A stretch of 64,000 bases of DNA, taken from NCBI GenBank assembly GCA_038380435.1, contig JAWZYU010000019.1, forward strand, positions 15,649,801 through 15,713,800, in the 5' to 3' direction. Shown in pieces: positions 54,339 to 63,767 of the stretch (the stretch's first letter is position 1; each line of letters starts with the position of its first letter). The stretch is from Ryuthela nishihirai. Lineage: Eukaryota; Arthropoda; Arachnida; Araneae; Heptathelidae. Under the pieces are notes generated by a model. The model did no database searches. It saw only the letters and a list, made by a program, of their open reading frames with translations, and was not told the DNA's origin. A program made the position numbers and the translations under genes.

Positions 54339-54474
54339 AATCAGAATCGGTCAGGGTAGAAATCGCCTTTGTTTATGAGGCACACTCCGCTAGCCTTTCA
54401 TCTGTAAGCTGTATGGAGTGGACAGAGGTTGTGACTTCATGTTCAGAAGCTGGCTCAAATGCCTGTCTAGGTTT

Positions 54475-55045
54475 TAGATAATGACGTGTCCACTGTGACA
54501 GAGAAGAAATTCGAAAATTTCATTTATTTTTTTTAAGAGAAGAAGGTATACCCTACACAAAGGATGGAGATAACCTAGAAGCTATATTAGACTTGTCTTG
54601 GTTGTTCATTTGTTGAAAAAAGAAATCTCTTCAAAAATACTTATTTTAAGAAAAAAAATTTCTTTCTTCAGATGTCATTTATTTTTGTAGGGAAAATGAC
54701 ACACGACTAGTAAATGATCCATTATCACTATATATATATACGTATATATTAATTACGATTGGTAAATGATCCACGATTTATCTTCAGAAAGAAATCGGCG
54801 TTAAGAGAACGAAATGTAAAAAGAAATATAAATAAATTTAAAAAAATACCTATATTCTCATATGTGCCCTCAAAAAGTAGAAAATAAACCTAAAACATAT
54901 CGCTTGTGCAATGAGTCAATAAATTCATATTCACTTCCAAGGAACCAAGGCTCCAGCAATCTTTTTTCAGTAGGTCTTCCTTTGAAATGAATACGAATTC
55001 ATTAATTAATTCCAACATTACATTTTAGAGTGCATATAGCACTCT
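54475..55045. other. No gene seen
   Basis: AT-rich; an alternating TA tract at 54728-54745. Confidence 0.35.
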
Positions 55046-55049
55046 AAAT

Positions 55050-56215
55050 TTTTTTCAAATTTCTTTTAAAATTTTTGTCACTAAACACTTACCGTGAAGA
55101 ATTTTTATTTGAAATATGACTCATAAATATTGATCCCATTTTTCCTCCCCCTTTATTTTTAATCGTGTTTCAGGTAGCCCATAATATTGGAGATGTCCCA
55201 AATTCTTATTTGAGATATAACTCGTTAAGGGCGACCCCTCTTAATATCCGTCCTCTTTTGAGGGGGTGGAGAATGGAGGTGTGGGTTGCTTTACTTCTGA
55301 GCGGCACTTTTTTGCACACAATGGGCTAAATAGCCAGGTCACAAGGACCCCGAAGGCTCAGAGAAGGTTGGGGGAGGAGACTCACTGGAACAACTGTTAG
55401 GAGACAGATGACAGCCTCCCGTCAAGGCCATCCAGTGTGTTCTTTAATATGCACAGGGTATGGCTCTCCCGCACAAGGGGCCATGGCTTAATGTCCCATC
55501 CGAGGAACGACGGCCTTTTCAAGCCCATCGGTGTTTCCTACTGACCGTGGGCAGGGAGTTTTTCGGAGATAAATCTCAACGCTGACACAGCTGGGACTCG
55601 AACCTGGGAACTGCTGATTGCGAGCCTGGCGCGCTACCGACTGATCCACCCCTGCCCCTTAGAGGGGTGGGCACAATTCGAAGTAGTCTACGACAGTCCT
55701 CATATTAGCGTTTATTTGACAAATAAACAGTAACTGTAAACTCTCACAGTCGAAAAATAAAGTAGAAAAACGACTTCCATATTTCCCCTTTTTAGGGGAA
55801 GGAAGAAATCAACGGGTATATATTTCTATTGCCCACAACATTCCCCACGTCACAAGCTCTCATTTGATATACAATTTGATACGTTCGGCTCTCGCGTTCC
55901 GAAAATATAGCGAAATGATAGTTTTCATATTTTCCCTTTCTAGGGGGAGAAGAAGGAAGAGTGGTGAAATATTTATAACCTGTGACACTCTCCATGTCAG
56001 AATCTTTCATTTGACGAATAGCTGGTTACTTTCGGCCCTCTCGTTCTGAAGATATAGCAGGACGATAATTTCATATTTTCCCTTTTTTATAGGGGAAGAA
56101 AGTATGGAGAGTCACAGTTTTCAACTCTATGAGGATCCCCGTATCATACGCTTTCATTTGGAATATAAATCATTAAGTTTGTCCGCCGCGTCGAGAGATA
56201 TGGTAGAACCTCTAT
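55050..56215. repeat. Tandem repeat, ~145-bp unit, split by a SINE
   Basis: Blocks CATATTTTCCC(T)TTTxTAGGGG recur at about 55778, 55926 and 56071 (period 145-148). Each is followed by a purine-rich stretch, a CTTTCATTTGxxATAT block and a CGTTC(C/T)GAAxATATAG block. Two more diverged units (TATTTGA(A/G)ATAT(G/A)ACTC) lie at 55109 and 55207 left of the SINE at 55281-55659. Confidence 0.75.
55281..55659 (-). mobile_element. SINE family 1, full length, in the 145-bp array
   Basis: Minus-strand copy from GTGGGTTGCTTTACTTCTGA to the head (GGGGTGGATCAGTCGGTAGC; B box GGTTCGAGTCCC). It interrupts the tandem array between the second and third recognisable units. Confidence 0.92.
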
Positions 56216-56985
56216 TTTGTCAAATCCACAAACTGAAAAATCCGACAAATGAAGAGCGAAAAGCAATAGAAAGATAGGTAAAAATGTGTATTGACTTACG
56301 ATATATAATAAACATAAATTAAACGACCTTTAAAATTTCTCAACAACATTCGCTTATTCAATATCAATATTTTCACTTTTTTATAAGTCAGTAGGATCAT
56401 ATTAATATTTCCTATATGCAGTGGTGAAACTAGAGTTTATTTCTTACCGGTACGCATAGCTACGTGTGAAAATCACGCACAAACAGTCACTCCATTGAAG
56501 TAATCTTATAGGAGTAATAAAGTATCGTCTATGGTGACGAAAGTACGGTTTCCCAGTACTTTCAATTTCTCCCTATGTTATGCGCAAATAGCGAATGCTT
56601 AAGAATTTTTTAATATCAAATAAATATAATACCTGAATACTTGTCGATTCCGTTGTATTCGCGTATTTCAGCTTTTTCGAAAAAACAATAATAAGATTAA
56701 GTTTGTTAACTAGTGTAATGTTTTTAAACAGATTTTATGTCTTAAAACTACAAGCAAATGTTATAGAAAGAAATTAACTTTTCACTTATGTTTCCATCAC
56801 TAAACTTGCATATTCTAAACCCAGATGCCAAATTTAAACATTTTTTTTTAGAATGATATATATCGGATATTCAGGAAAATGATTTCATTTTGAAATGAAG
56901 AAATTTTTCAATGTCTTTGTTCAATTAGCTGGGAAGTATTCACTTTTAGTTTAACATCGATATCAAATCTAGAGGAAAAAATTGT
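56216..56985. other. No gene seen
   Basis: AT-rich, nothing recognised. Confidence 0.35.
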
Positions 56986-56989
56986 CTTG

Positions 56990-57065
56990 CTCCGGCTGGG
57001 ATCCGAACCAGCGACCTCCTGAGAGTATTGTCATCTGCTATGGCCACTGAGCTAGCTGCCGCCGA
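56990..57065 (-). other. tRNA-like sequence (SINE head or tRNA pseudogene)
   Basis: On the minus strand: GGCGGCAGCTAGCTCAGTGG (A box) and, ~30 bases later, GGTCGCTGGTTCGGATCCCA (B box), ending CCGGAGCAAG. The acceptor arms do not pair, so it is not a working tRNA. A third SINE family is possible. Confidence 0.55.
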
Positions 57066-57147
57066 TCACGATCTTCTCTTATTTATGTTATGAACTTTCC
57101 TATCTGCAATACACAACTGTATCTATTGAAGGCAGGCTCTTAATAGG

Positions 57148-57218
57148 CGACTGGTAGCTCAGCGGTCACAGCAGCTAACAGGCTGTCAAAAGGTCATGCA
57201 TTCGTATCCCACCTTACT
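57148..57218 (+). other. tRNA-like sequence (SINE head or tRNA pseudogene)
   Basis: GGCGACTGGTAGCTCAGCGG resembles an A box, and GGTCATGCATTCGTATCCCA a B box. The spacing suits a tRNA-derived SINE head; it ends 20 bases before the hAT element. Confidence 0.5.
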
Positions 57219-57260
57219 CAAAACACTCTTTCCTCTATACCAGTGCTGTCCAACTTCTGT

Positions 57261-57790
57261 CCCCCCCCCCCCCCGGTAGGGGACCACCTTGGAGCTTCGG
57301 GCCCAGATACCTGGTCGAAGGCTATGCCGACCGGCGTGGCTGTACCGGTTGGACATAGCCAAGACCAACCGAGGCCGACGACATCGCTGACCGGTTGGAA
57401 GACCGGTTGGATGGTGACGGTGTCTTAGGCCTCAACCTCAGGGCTCTGGGTGAGCAAGGGCTCTGCCGAACGGACTTGCATCGCCTAGTAGGCACGAGCC
57501 CTATTAAAAGTCTGGGCCTTACTAAGAGTCTTCACCTTGGATGCCGAGCGAACTTGTATTTACATATCCTTGTTCATGGCTAACCGGGGAACAGATTAAA
57601 GTTAGGTTTCTTCCGGTGGTTAGCTTTCCTTTTATAGGACTGCTGTCATGTGAGGCCGGGGTTGAGGTGCGTCTATATGGAGTATTCCTTGCCCCCGGCT
57701 CTAGATAAGCACGGCTTTTCATAACTGGTAGTGTCGTATAGGCGAAATCGGGAATTGCCGTGGTTGCATAAGATCGCAACACAAGAGAGG
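57261..57790 (+). mobile_element. Poly-C-headed ~0.5-kb repeat, copy B, with target duplication
   Basis: Starts with a run of about 14 C, then GGTAGGGGACCACCTTGG, and matches copy A (6671-7150) in order. The 14 bases TGTCCAACTTCTGT flank it at 57247-57260 and 57791-57804, so it is a mobile unit in its own right. A duplication of this size suits a LINE-driven insertion. No transposase or RT. Confidence 0.85.
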
Positions 57791-58243
57791 TGTCCAACTT
57801 CTGTAAAAACGCGGGCCATTTTTTCTTTCGCCGATATTTAACGTGCCAAAATAAAAGAATAGGACAGGATAGATAATTGAAAGGTCAGTTCATGTCACCT
57901 AAAATAATTATTATATTTATACGAAAAATAATAATAAACCAATGAGGAGTGGTCAACCACACAGGGTCCTGATGCTGACCATATAAACCTACTGGACTTG
58001 ACAGATATATGGCTCTGAGCTTGATTATGGATCCTGATTTTGCTGCACTGGTGGGCTTCTATGGAGGGAAAATCTTCCGCTGTGTTTTCTGTTTGTTTGT
58101 GGGTTGACAGCCCCAAGTGAATAGATTCACAGGATATGTTTATCAGCTGGTGGATAATCCTGAGCAGAAGTCATCGCAGGCACCTGAACTCTTTGCTTCT
58201 ATTGGCATCCAAATTCTACATTGGAGGAAGTCTTCCAGTGTAG

Positions 58244-59246
58244 ATGGCTTCAGCCTTTAGTAGTGGGGGAACGGGTCTTTGCCACATGTCTGCGATTAGG
58301 GGGCTGTTTGATATTGTCAGCATTCCCTCTATCAATAAACATAGTTTCTTTAAACATCCCACTAACCATTTTCTCCCCTTAGGTAGTTGGAATGTGAGGA
58401 CTCTGCACAGAGCTTTTTCTCTTGATCACACAAGAATTCCACCATTATAATTTAGATATTCTCGGCTTGCAAGAGACCAGATGGACAGATAAAGGTCAGA
58501 TTCTTAAAAATAATCTTAAATTTCTCTTTTCAGGGAGGGACGACAATAAGCATCACCAAGGCGTGGGTCTGCTTCTCAGCAGACCTACGCCTTGTGTGGT
58601 CTGCTGAGACCACACAAGGCGTTGTAGTGATGCTCTTCTAGGTTATGAGTGCATTAATGAAAGGTTTCTTACAGCAAAATTTCAGACAAGCGTTAAAGAC
58701 TTGAATGTTATCTGCTGTTATGCCCCCATTGAGGATGCCGATGAGGATGAGAAGGATAGGTTTTATGAACAACTTCAGGATATTTTGAATTCTGTCAAGA
58801 AAGGAGATATTACCCTTGTTCTTGGTGACTTCAATGCCAAAGTTGGTACTGACTCTGACCTTTGGGGAGGAGTAATAGGCCCTTTTGGTATTAGTAGCTG
58901 CAATGGCAATGGGCAACGTCTCCTACAGGTAAGTAAACTCAATGGATTCAGAATAACTAACACTTATTACAAACACCGCGACATACATAAGTACACATGG
59001 GTTTCACCTGATGGGCTGCATAAGAATATGATTGATTACATATTAATTAACAGCAAATGGGCTAGTTCTGTTAGGAATACCAGGGCATATAGGGGAGCTG
59101 AAATTGGATCTGACCATTACCTTGTTAAATGTGTGTTGCAATTTAAACTTCAAAAGTGTTGTGCTAGGGATAAAAAATTTACTTTTAATACTGAAGCTCT
59201 GAAAGATAGAGTTATAGCCAAAGCTTACCATGATAGGTTTACTTAG
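58244..59246 (+). pseudogene. RTE LINE polyprotein, endonuclease part, broken
   Basis: Starts at the same ATG as copy 1 (58244). Three lesions: five bases missing near 58426 (after FSLD), a 36-base hairpin insertion with altered flanks at 58587-58622, and one extra T near 59239. Between them are the endonuclease motifs SWNVRTL, LGLQETRW, YAPIEDADEDEKDRF, GDFNAKVG, TWVSPDGLHKNMIDYI and SDHYLV. The endonuclease cannot be made in one piece from this copy. Confidence 0.9.
58587..58622. repeat. Perfect 16-bp hairpin inserted in the LINE
   Basis: ACGCCTTGTGTGGTCT, loop GCTG, and the exact complement. Copy 1 has none of it at the corresponding place (~41742). The neighbouring GGTCTGC...GCAGACC also pairs. 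Confidence 0.93.
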
Positions 59247-61287
59247 TCATTATGACAGTCATGGTTTGCTTACTACTGAAGTTGAGGAAGAATGGGATCA
59301 TCTTAAACAGGCTTTTTTGGACACTAACAGTACTCTTTTAGGAAAAAAGGAGCAGAAGAGGCAGAATTTTCTGAGTGATAAGGCGCTTGAATTTATTTCG
59401 GAAAGAAAGAACTGCAGGAATGTCTTTAATCAATACCCTACTAGTCCTAATAGAAAGCATTACAGAGAACTTAATAAACGTGTAAAAGATCAGTTAGCTG
59501 CTGATAAGAATCTTTGGCTTGATGGTTTGGCTGACAAAGCCGAGGAAGCAGTTAGACAGCACAACAGCAGAGAGCTGTACCAGATAGTTAATGTTTTGTG
59601 TGGTAGAAAACGGACAGGCATACATGGATTGAAGGATAAGCAAGGTAAGGTTATAGAAGGTGAGGATTCTGTCATGGCTAGGTGGGCTGAGCATTTTAGT
59701 GATGTACTAAACAATGTAGTTAGTTCTACTCCCATTGTTTGCAATGATGATAGATGCATTGGTGGCTTTAATGTTGGCCCTATAACACAATCTGAAGTTA
59801 TTTTGGCTGTTTCTAAATTTAAACTACATAAATCCCCAGGGGTAGATGAAATTACTACCGAAATGCTTAGAGCTGGGAATGTTTCGGTTACCACTTGGAT
59901 GACTGAAATTCTGAATATCTTTTATGATAAAGGCATGGTTCCTCAGGATTTTACCAGAGCTATTGTTATCCCTATTTTCAAAAAAGGTGATCGCAGTTCT
60001 TGTGATAACTATAGGGGTATCAGCCTACTCTCTGTTCCAGGTAAAGTTCTTTCCATGATTGTGCTTAATAGAATTAAGAATCTGGTTGACAGTCAATTGC
60101 GTGATGAGCAATGTGGATTCAGAAGTGGTAGGGGATGTGTGGATCAGATATTTTCACTTAGGCAGATTCTTGAGAAATGTTTAGAGTTTCAGAAACCTTT
60201 GGTTGCTAGCTTTGTTGATTTCAAAAAGGCTTTCGACTCTGTTGATCGTCATAATTTGTGGCTGATTGTGAAATCATATGGTATACCAGACAAGTTAGTT
60301 AACATAATGAAAACTCTCTATAATAACACTGAGTCGTGTGTGAGAGTTGGTAAGGCTTGTAGCAATTGGTTTAGCATTACTTCTGGTGTTCGACAAGGGT
60401 GCATTTTGTCTCCTTTTCTCTTTAGCTTGGTTATTGATTATGTTATGCGAAATTCACTTCAAGGGAAAGATTTTGGCCTTAAATGGGCTGGAGATACGAA
60501 AATTTCTGATTTAGATTATGCTGATGATTTAGCCCTTTTGGCAAATGATGTTGATGAGATGAACTCTTTCATTCGAGCTGTTGATGAGACTGGTAGTAGA
60601 GTAGGTTTGGTTATAAACAGAGAGAAAACTAAAGTGATGAAAATTGGTCAGGCAGGCTGTGATTCAGTTAATCTGAATGGTTGCAGTCTTGAGCAGGTGT
60701 CACAGTTTAATTATCTTGGGAGCTATGTAACAGATAATGGTGATGTGCGGCATGAGATTAACAGACGAATAGGGATTGCTGCCGGGACTTTTAAGAATCT
60801 ATGGAGAGTGTGGAGAAATAGGCGTATACACCTAAAGACTAAAATTAGACTGTATAATAGTTTGGTTCTTTCTAGGGTTAGTTATGGTAGTGAAACTTGG
60901 ACACTTTGTAAACAAGATAACAGGAAACTAGATGCTTTTGATTCCAGATGCTTACGCAGTATCTTGGGCATTAGGTGGTTCAACTTTGTAACTAATGATG
61001 AGGTTAGGCAAAGGAGTTTGCAACCTCCTTTAAGCTGCATATTGTGCAGAGAGAGACTCTGTTGGTTTGGCCATGTTGCCCGTATGAATAATTATAGATT
61101 GGCGAATAGGGTTATGAACAGTGTGCCTAAAGGCCTCAGAAAGAAGGGGCGACCTAGGATGCGGTGGGCAGACAATGTCAAACAGGACCTTGTTAGAATT
61201 GGTGTGCAGTGGCTAGATGCAGTAGATGTAGCTCAGGATAGACTTGCTTGGAGAACTAAATTGCACGGTCTGGTTGGACCTCCGTAG
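59230..61287 (+). CDS. RTE LINE polyprotein, linker, complete reverse transcriptase and C-terminus
   Basis: 685 residues, open from the linker to the natural TAG at 61285-61287. RT motifs all present: IPIFKKGDRSSCDNYRGI, CGFRSGRGCVDQIFSLRQ, FVDFKKAFDSVDRHNLW, SGVRQGCILSPFLFSLV, YADDLALLA (catalytic Asp pair), GLVINREKTKVMKIG and FNYLGSYV. The C-terminal region ends RPRMRWADNVKQDLVRIGVQ and LHGLVGPP. Compared with copy 1 it has the Gln codon in place of the premature stop and the correct frame near the end. The stop lies ~14 bases before the tail GCTGCTTGAG, an extremely short 3' UTR as in the RTE clade. The ATG at 59230 is an artefact of the upstream frameshift, so a free RT protein is unlikely. 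Confidence 0.92.
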   Translation: MIGLLSHYDSHGLLTTEVEEEWDHLKQAFLDTNSTLLGKKEQKRQNFLSDKALEFISERKNCRNVFNQYPTSPNRKHYRELNKRVKDQLAADKNLWLDGLADKAEEAVRQHNSRELYQIVNVLCGRKRTGIHGLKDKQGKVIEGEDSVMARWAEHFSDVLNNVVSSTPIVCNDDRCIGGFNVGPITQSEVILAVSKFKLHKSPGVDEITTEMLRAGNVSVTTWMTEILNIFYDKGMVPQDFTRAIVIPIFKKGDRSSCDNYRGISLLSVPGKVLSMIVLNRIKNLVDSQLRDEQCGFRSGRGCVDQIFSLRQILEKCLEFQKPLVASFVDFKKAFDSVDRHNLWLIVKSYGIPDKLVNIMKTLYNNTESCVRVGKACSNWFSITSGVRQGCILSPFLFSLVIDYVMRNSLQGKDFGLKWAGDTKISDLDYADDLALLANDVDEMNSFIRAVDETGSRVGLVINREKTKVMKIGQAGCDSVNLNGCSLEQVSQFNYLGSYVTDNGDVRHEINRRIGIAAGTFKNLWRVWRNRRIHLKTKIRLYNSLVLSRVSYGSETWTLCKQDNRKLDAFDSRCLRSILGIRWFNFVTNDEVRQRSLQPPLSCILCRERLCWFGHVARMNNYRLANRVMNSVPKGLRKKGRPRMRWADNVKQDLVRIGVQWLDAVDVAQDRLAWRTKLHGLVGPP

Positions 61288-61599
61288 CCCATGGCTGCTT
61301 GAGGATGATGATGATAAATTTTTTAAATTTTATCAAATATTTAATAATTTTAATGGGAGCATTGTGACCGTAGTTGTTGGGCAATAAAAATAGAATGAGT
61401 AAGTTGAAATAATGCAATAATAATTGCAAATAGAATGAGTAAGTTGAAGACTGCATATCAAGTAAAGCAATATGAGTTGACAAAAAAATTATAAGTGGAT
61501 TATAGATATTTATTTAAAATTTCAAGTAAAAACTTGATTTTGTTTGCGGGCCACAAAAATCCTTGTGCGGGTCGCTAATTGGACAGCGCTGCTCTATAC

Positions 61600-62440
61600 T
61601 ATACTATCGAAAATTCGAAAAATACGAAAGGAAATATTAGATCAATACCTGTACAACCAGCTAAATAATCTTTACTTTTTCTCAACAAAAAACAGCAAAG
61701 TTAACAGTGTGTCGGTTAAACGAGTGTCTTTAAATGAGGCTCTTATATGTTTTTTATTACTGCATTTCCTTTATTAGCTCTGAAAATTTTTCATCTTTTT
61801 TACGTAAAAAAATTTCATTATTTCTGTAATAATAAGTAAAAATGTGAAATATTGAAATATATATGATATCTCCAAATAATAAGAAGGATGCTCGCGCCGG
61901 GTCTATGAGATCCATTCGTTACAATTCTGTGTTCTGCTATAGTGTTAAGTAATTAATGAGTTGATCTAAATGAAATTGGACTAAAGTATAGTAAAGGAGT
62001 GACTTGAAAAGTACTGAGAAGGATAGGTCCTAATTAGCGTCGTTTGAAGAAATTCAAGCTACAGTATTCGGTGAGTTACTATCGAAATGCTTTAGTTTCA
62101 CTTTAAGGGTACACCCAGGAAAGTTGGTATGTTTTAATATTAAAGTTCAGAGTTTTAATTATTAAAGACTGATAAAAAGTGTAGAAGCTGTAATGAAATT
62201 AAATTAGTTTCATTTTATCCGCATTCATAAAAACAATTGGAATTTTTATTATCAAAATGATACAGTTAACTTTGGATCAAATTAGTGCAGAGCTTCGACC
62301 ACGAAATTACGCATACAGCTTGCTGCCGTTATAGTTTGACGCAAGGCCCACTCAGGAGTAAGGAAAACGTTTCAGGGGCAAGGGGAAGACGAGATGGAAG
62401 ACGTAAAAAACTTCGGACGCACGTCATAGGTGACAATGCA
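61600..62440. other. No gene seen
   Basis: AT-rich flank of the hAT element; frames at 61544-61777 and 62285-62488 have no support. Confidence 0.35.
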
Positions 62441-62441
62441 T

Positions 62442-63193
62442 TACCGTATTTCTTCGATTCTAAGACGCACTTTTTTTTTTCTATATAAACGTCTTTAAAA
62501 ACGGGGTGCGTCTTAGAATTGCAGTTTTTTTTTTGTTGTTGTTGTTTTTCGAATTTTCCCGCGCTTTGCAAACTGCACCACACGTTTTGTTTTTACGGAA
62601 ACCCCGCCTCCAAGTTTCACCGTTATCGCATTCTCCAATTCCATTAGAGAAATAAAGTGGCGTGGGTATTTTCCTGCACTTTCCAAGTGTGAAGACACCG
62701 TTATTTCATTACAGTGGAGCTCACTCAGCGACAACTAGGAAGTTGGTGACTGGCTGTTGACTGACAACCTTCCGCTGACACCTTCCGGAAAAAATGAAAG
62801 CGCCGGCATCAAAATTGGCGGAATGGGTATCAACAGTTTGGAAGTTAATCGCAGAAAGAATAGTGCAGCACTCTGTTAAAAAAATGTTGCATCCCCAACG
62901 CTTTCGATGGCTCAGAAGACGATATATTGTGGGATAATGAAGATAAATACGACTCAGAAGAATCAGACTCTGATATTAATTCAGAAGGAAGTGATGAATA
63001 ACATACCTACTAATAAATAAGTACTATTGTTGTTACTAAATTGAAATCTATTATAATAAATATATTTGTTAGATATATTTTAGCGTTTTATTTTTATTTT
63101 TTTCTGAGAATCAAAGCTTTTTTTCTGTTGGTGGTACTGAAATTAAGGTGCGTTTTACAATCGATGGCGTCTTAGAATCGAAGAAATACGGTA
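62442..63193 (+). mobile_element. Short pogo-like element with perfect 27-bp TIRs
   Basis: TACCGTATTTCTTCGATTCT(AAGACGC) at 62442-62468 is exactly complementary to 63167-63193. The outer TA steps fit a TA target. The interior retains only the end of a transposase gene (62793-63000) and a stretch that may be its 5' UTR. At ~750 bp it cannot encode its own transposase. Confidence 0.9.
62793..63002 (+). pseudogene. pogo-like transposase C-terminal remnant
   Basis: From MKAPASKLAEWVSTVWKLIA the reading goes through ERIVQHSVKK, then after a frameshift at the A run near 62880 continues CCIPNAFDGSEDDILWDN and an acidic end EESDSDINSEGSDE before TAA at about 63000. WVxxxWxxI....I..SF..CGI.NA(L/F)DGSEDD.L is the usual C-terminal end of pogo/jerky-type DDE transposases. 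The DNA-binding and catalytic domains are deleted. Confidence 0.8.
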
Positions 63194-63600
63194 GTCAGCT
63201 AAATTAATATTCACTATTTTCCTAAGGGTAACCGAAGGTTTGCAGGTTTTTACGCCCGAGTTAGATGTGCCTCAGACGTGCTGTGCTAAACGTCGTGTAG
63301 AAAGATGAAACAAACCAATGCACCATAGTAAAGGATCACACAATTTATTTACATTCACACATATATGTACATATGGGAATGTGCTCAATTCTGTGGGTCT
63401 TAGCAGCACTCAATATCAGAACGAAACGTTTTTACATATGTTCTAATAGACTTCCTCCACTCAGTTTTCTTTAATCGAATGCTGCTCTGCTACTGCAATC
63501 ATTCATATGATAAGGTAGAAATCTGTACGTTACAGATTTCCCTTTACCAATCTCAAAATTCAGCAAGAGGATATTTAATCCTTGCCTAAACCACCTCTTA
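63194..63600. other. No gene seen
   Basis: AT-rich, nothing recognised. Confidence 0.35.
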
Positions 63601-63767
63601 GCCGTTCCCGTGGCCGAGTGGTTAGCACGCTTGGCTACTGACTTAAGGGACCTGGATTCGAGCCCCGGATAAGGCATGGATGTACGTGTCGTTTTTCTGC
63701 TGAGGTCCTGCCATTCTCTCAGACCTTCTACTGTGGCATATAAACTGACAGGCTCCTGTCAGTTTCT
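63601..63767 (+). mobile_element. SINE family 2, complete head
   Basis: GCCGTTCCCGTGGCCGAGTG and GTTAGCACGCTTGGCTACTG (A box region, like a Leu/Ser tRNA), GGATTCGAGCCCCGGATAAG (B box), body GATGTACGTGTCGTTTTTCT, CTCAGACCTTCTACTGTGGC and CTGACAGGCTCCTGTCAG. The last ~30 bases seen in the copy at 47121 are missing. Confidence 0.9.

Larger units (their letters stand above)
57943..61315 (+). mobile_element. RTE-type LINE (copy 2), 5'-truncated
   Basis: Begins at TGAGGAGTGGTCAACCACAC, lacking about the first 244 bases of copy 1, and ends with GAGGATGATGATGAT. A clear target duplication is not visible because the flanks are AT-rich. It is very similar to copy 1 over the rest of its length. Confidence 0.93.
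57241..61591. mobile_element. hAT-type element with nested poly-C repeat and RTE LINE
   Basis: Termini CAGTGCTGTCCAA (left) and, on the minus strand, CAGCGCTGTCCAA (right) are hAT-type inverted repeats. The 8-bp duplication CTCTATAC flanks them at 57233-57240 and 61592-61599, as expected for hAT transposases. Two later retroelements sit inside: 57261-57790 and 57943-61315. Without them the element is only ~0.45 kb (a non-autonomous MITE) with no coding region. Confidence 0.93.

Noticed and set aside
56990..57065. Functional tRNA gene
   Set aside because: The boxes are good but the acceptor stem fails; kept only as a tRNA-like sequence.
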